A stretch of 32,740 nucleotides of DNA. Origin: Prolixibacteraceae bacterium. GTDB lineage: Bacteria > Bacteroidota > Bacteroidia > Bacteroidales > Prolixibacteraceae. Below the pieces are notes generated by a model. It saw only the letters and a program-made list of their open reading frames with translations. It had not been told where the DNA came from and searched no databases. Position 1 is the stretch's first letter; each line of letters opens with the position of its first letter. The stretch is taken from positions 1 through 32,740 of the forward strand of contig JABGRN010000029.1 in assembly GCA_018648265.1 (NCBI GenBank), given 5' to 3'. Shown here one piece after another: positions 30,801-32,740 of the stretch. The translations under genes and the position numbers were made by a program.

Positions 30801-32740
30801 TTATTCTGATGTGTCCATTTCGTCGATTACCCTGATTTTCTTTTTAAGGGATTCTATTTTTTGTCTGGAATCCTCTATTTTCTTTTTCACATCTTCAATT
30901 AGCGATTCGGCATTTTTCGACTTGGCAAAAAAACCAATATTATTATCAAGCAAAACCAGGTCGCTTTCAAGTTGTTTCAATTTGCCCACGTATTTGTCGC
31001 GTTCCATCCACATTTTATTCTGCCCACGTGTCGATTCAGAATATGAAGACATTTTACTTCTGAATTTCAATAAGTTACGCTTTTCTTCATCTAAATTTAA
31101 TTCATCGAATAACTTATTAATAGCCTCCCTGAATTTAAACTGAACTTCGTCTTTCTTTTTAATTGGAACGTGCCCGGCTTCGGTCCAGCGTCGTTGAAAT
31201 GCTTTCAGCGCTTTCAGGTTTTCATTAACATCGCCGGTAGATTTGAAGCTAGTAACTTCCTCAATTAATTGTTCCTTCAAATTTAAGTTATCAACTTGTT
31301 CGGTATCAATACTTGAAAAATGTTCCCCTTTTTTATCAAAGAAAAAATCGCAGGCTGCCCTGAAACGTTTCCAAATAGCATCGGAATGTTTTCGTGGAAC
31401 CGGGCCTACTTCTTTCCATTTAATCTGAATATTAATAAAATCCTGCGTGGTTTTTTTCCAATCAGTATTATCTTTTAGTGCTTCAGCCTCAACACACAAA
31501 TCAATTTTTAATTGAAGGTTATTTTGTTGCAGTTCTTTATTTTTTGCGTAAAATTCACGTTTTGCATCAAAAAATTTGTCACACGATGTTCGGAAACGTT
31601 CGTAAATTTTATTGTTATCTTGTTTAGGCGCAAATCCGACGGTCCGCCAAATTTTTTGAAGTTGGACCAGGTCCCTCGATTTTTCGTCCCATTCTCTATG
31701 GTTTGTAATTTCTGTTTCAATAATTTCTTCTACTTTCTCGCACAAAGCAGTTTTTGCTTCCAGGTTTTTCTTTTGTTCAGTCTTACGCCCTTCAAAAAAG
31801 TCCTGGTGTTTTTTATTGATTTTTGAAGTTGCAGATTTGAACCTTTCCCAGATATCGTCTTTGCTTTCTCTTGGTACCGGGCCAATTTCCCGCCACTGTT
31901 CGTGCAATTTTTGTAAAGAATTAAAGGCTTTTATTATCGATGGTTCAACCAAAAGTTCTTCAGCATCCTCGCAAAGGGTAATTTTGATTTCAAGATTTTT
32001 CTTCAAATCTAAATCGCGTAATTCCTGATTGATTTTAATGTAATCGTAAAAGTTTTCAACATGAAAATGGTAAGTATTCCACAAATTTTTCATTTTCGAC
32101 TGTGGAACTAATCCTGTTTCGCGCCATTTACGTTGTAATTCTTTGAAATCGTGGAACGTTTTATTTATCGACTCTTCATTGTTAATCAGTCCTTTAATAT
32201 CTTCAATTATCTGGTATTTTATTTTCTGGTTTTCTTCCTTTTCCAATTCAAGTTTTTTATTAAACTCAATCCTGATATTCCTGAATTTCTTCAACAAATC
32301 TTTAATATCGTACTCGTAAGGATCTTTCTCAGCTACAAATTCCTCTTCTGAACCTCCTTCATCAATAAAAATTTTCTTTTGTTTTTCTATGTCTTCATTG
32401 AGGTTTTTATAGAAAGCCGATTTTATAGTATCTATTTCCCCTTTTATATCGTGGTTATCATTATTATCCAACACCTCGCGCATGGCGTTTATCAATTCTA
32501 ATTGCGAATAAGTTGAATAATCTGGTTTTTCTTTTTTATGTGCTACAACTTTTGGTTTAGCTTTTTCAACAGCCTCTTTTACTGGCTCTTTTTTAGGATC
32601 AGGTTTTGTATCTTCCCCATTTTTTTGTGCTACAACTTTGGGTTTAGCCTGTTCAACAGCCTCTTTTACTGGTTCTTTTTCGGGTTCAGGTTTTGTATCT
32701 TCCCCATTTTTTTGTGCTACAACTTTGGGTTTAGCCTGTT
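30801..32740 (-). CDS. DUF349 repeat protein, 5' end beyond the window
   Basis: At least 646 residues are visible; the frame stays open to the window edge, so the true start lies outside and internal Met/TTG codons are not starts. Five DUF349 repeats of about 70 residues occupy the main part, each with a W(R/K)xxGxVP segment and a WxRF...FFxxK segment (for example DAIWKRFRAACDFFFDKK). A coiled coil ends the protein (KIEDSRQKIESLKKKIRVID). The N-terminal part is low-complexity: a 29-residue Lys/Glu/Pro unit (AKPKVVAQKNGEDTKP and KEPVKEAVE) repeats at least twice. DUF349 proteins are all-helical and poorly understood; no enzyme residues are seen. A cytoplasmic structural or RNA/ribosome-associated role is only a guess. 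Confidence 0.88.
   Translation of the reverse strand, partial: QAKPKVVAQKNGEDTKPEPEKEPVKEAVEQAKPKVVAQKNGEDTKPDPKKEPVKEAVEKAKPKVVAHKKEKPDYSTYSQLELINAMREVLDNNDNHDIKGEIDTIKSAFYKNLNEDIEKQKKIFIDEGGSEEEFVAEKDPYEYDIKDLLKKFRNIRIEFNKKLELEKEENQKIKYQIIEDIKGLINNEESINKTFHDFKELQRKWRETGLVPQSKMKNLWNTYHFHVENFYDYIKINQELRDLDLKKNLEIKITLCEDAEELLVEPSIIKAFNSLQKLHEQWREIGPVPRESKDDIWERFKSATSKINKKHQDFFEGRKTEQKKNLEAKTALCEKVEEIIETEITNHREWDEKSRDLVQLQKIWRTVGFAPKQDNNKIYERFRTSCDKFFDAKREFYAKNKELQQNNLQLKIDLCVEAEALKDNTDWKKTTQDFINIQIKWKEVGPVPRKHSDAIWKRFRAACDFFFDKKGEHFSSIDTEQVDNLNLKEQLIEEVTSFKSTGDVNENLKALKAFQRRWTEAGHVPIKKKDEVQFKFREAINKLFDELNLDEEKRNLLKFRSKMSSYSESTRGQNKMWMERDKYVGKLKQLESDLVLLDNNIGFFAKSKNAESLIEDVKKKIEDSRQKIESLKKKIRVIDEMDTSE
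32564..32740. repeat. 87-bp in-frame tandem repeat in the DUF349 gene
   Basis: The sequence around 32643 recurs nearly unchanged 87 bp later at 32730, and a third, more diverged copy precedes it. The unit length is a multiple of three, so copy-number change keeps the frame. The array continues past the window end. Confidence 0.8.

Overview
The window is AT-rich DNA from a member of the Bacteroidota, plausibly a Marinilabiliales-like organism (the phylum is fairly safe, the order is a guess). Several promoters carry the phylum's -7 box TAnnTTTG, with one complete TTTG-N19-TAttTTTG promoter, and most genes lack a Shine-Dalgarno sequence. The gene families (paired M16 peptidases with an inactive partner, DUF349 protein, S24 repressor beside dinB and an ImuC-like dnaE, zeta-type kinase behind a small antitoxin-like protein) also fit.

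Layout. 1-16.3 kb is ordinary chromosome: mnmE (3' end cut by the window edge), an M16 peptidase pair, a sirtuin, a FabG-type reductase, a PfkB sugar kinase, a sensor PP2C (SpoIIE-type) phosphatase, clpC, gyrA and a secreted TPR protein. 16.3-22.2 kb is an accessory island bounded by two diverged, roughly 350-bp direct repeats. It holds a zeta-like kinase with a small antitoxin-like partner and a five-gene minus-strand operon: LexA-like self-cleaving repressor, DUF2188 mini-protein, two-helix beta-barrel effector (Cap15-like), DncV-like CD-NTase and E2-like protein with a SEC-C zinc motif. I read this as a short type II CBASS anti-phage system under a LexA-type switch. 22.2-30.8 kb is a mutagenic DNA-repair cluster: umuD-umuC, an SRAP (YedK/HMCES-like) protein, an ImuC-like DnaE, dinB and, divergent from dinB, an HTH-S24 repressor with two 17-bp palindromic operators in the shared intergenic region. 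30.8 kb to the end is a DUF349 protein whose N-terminal repeats run off the window.

How the genes fit together. Three proteins with the S24 Ser-Lys self-cleavage fold lie within 10 kb: the CBASS repressor (Cys-Gly site), UmuD (Ala-Gly) and the HTH-S24 repressor (Ala-Gly). A reasonable hypothesis is that DNA damage, or phage-induced RecA filaments, releases both the mutasome genes and the CBASS operon. Intergenic spaces in the accessory part are filled with palindromic, MITE-like elements and degenerate repeats. No tRNA, rRNA, CRISPR array, transposase or integrase gene was seen.
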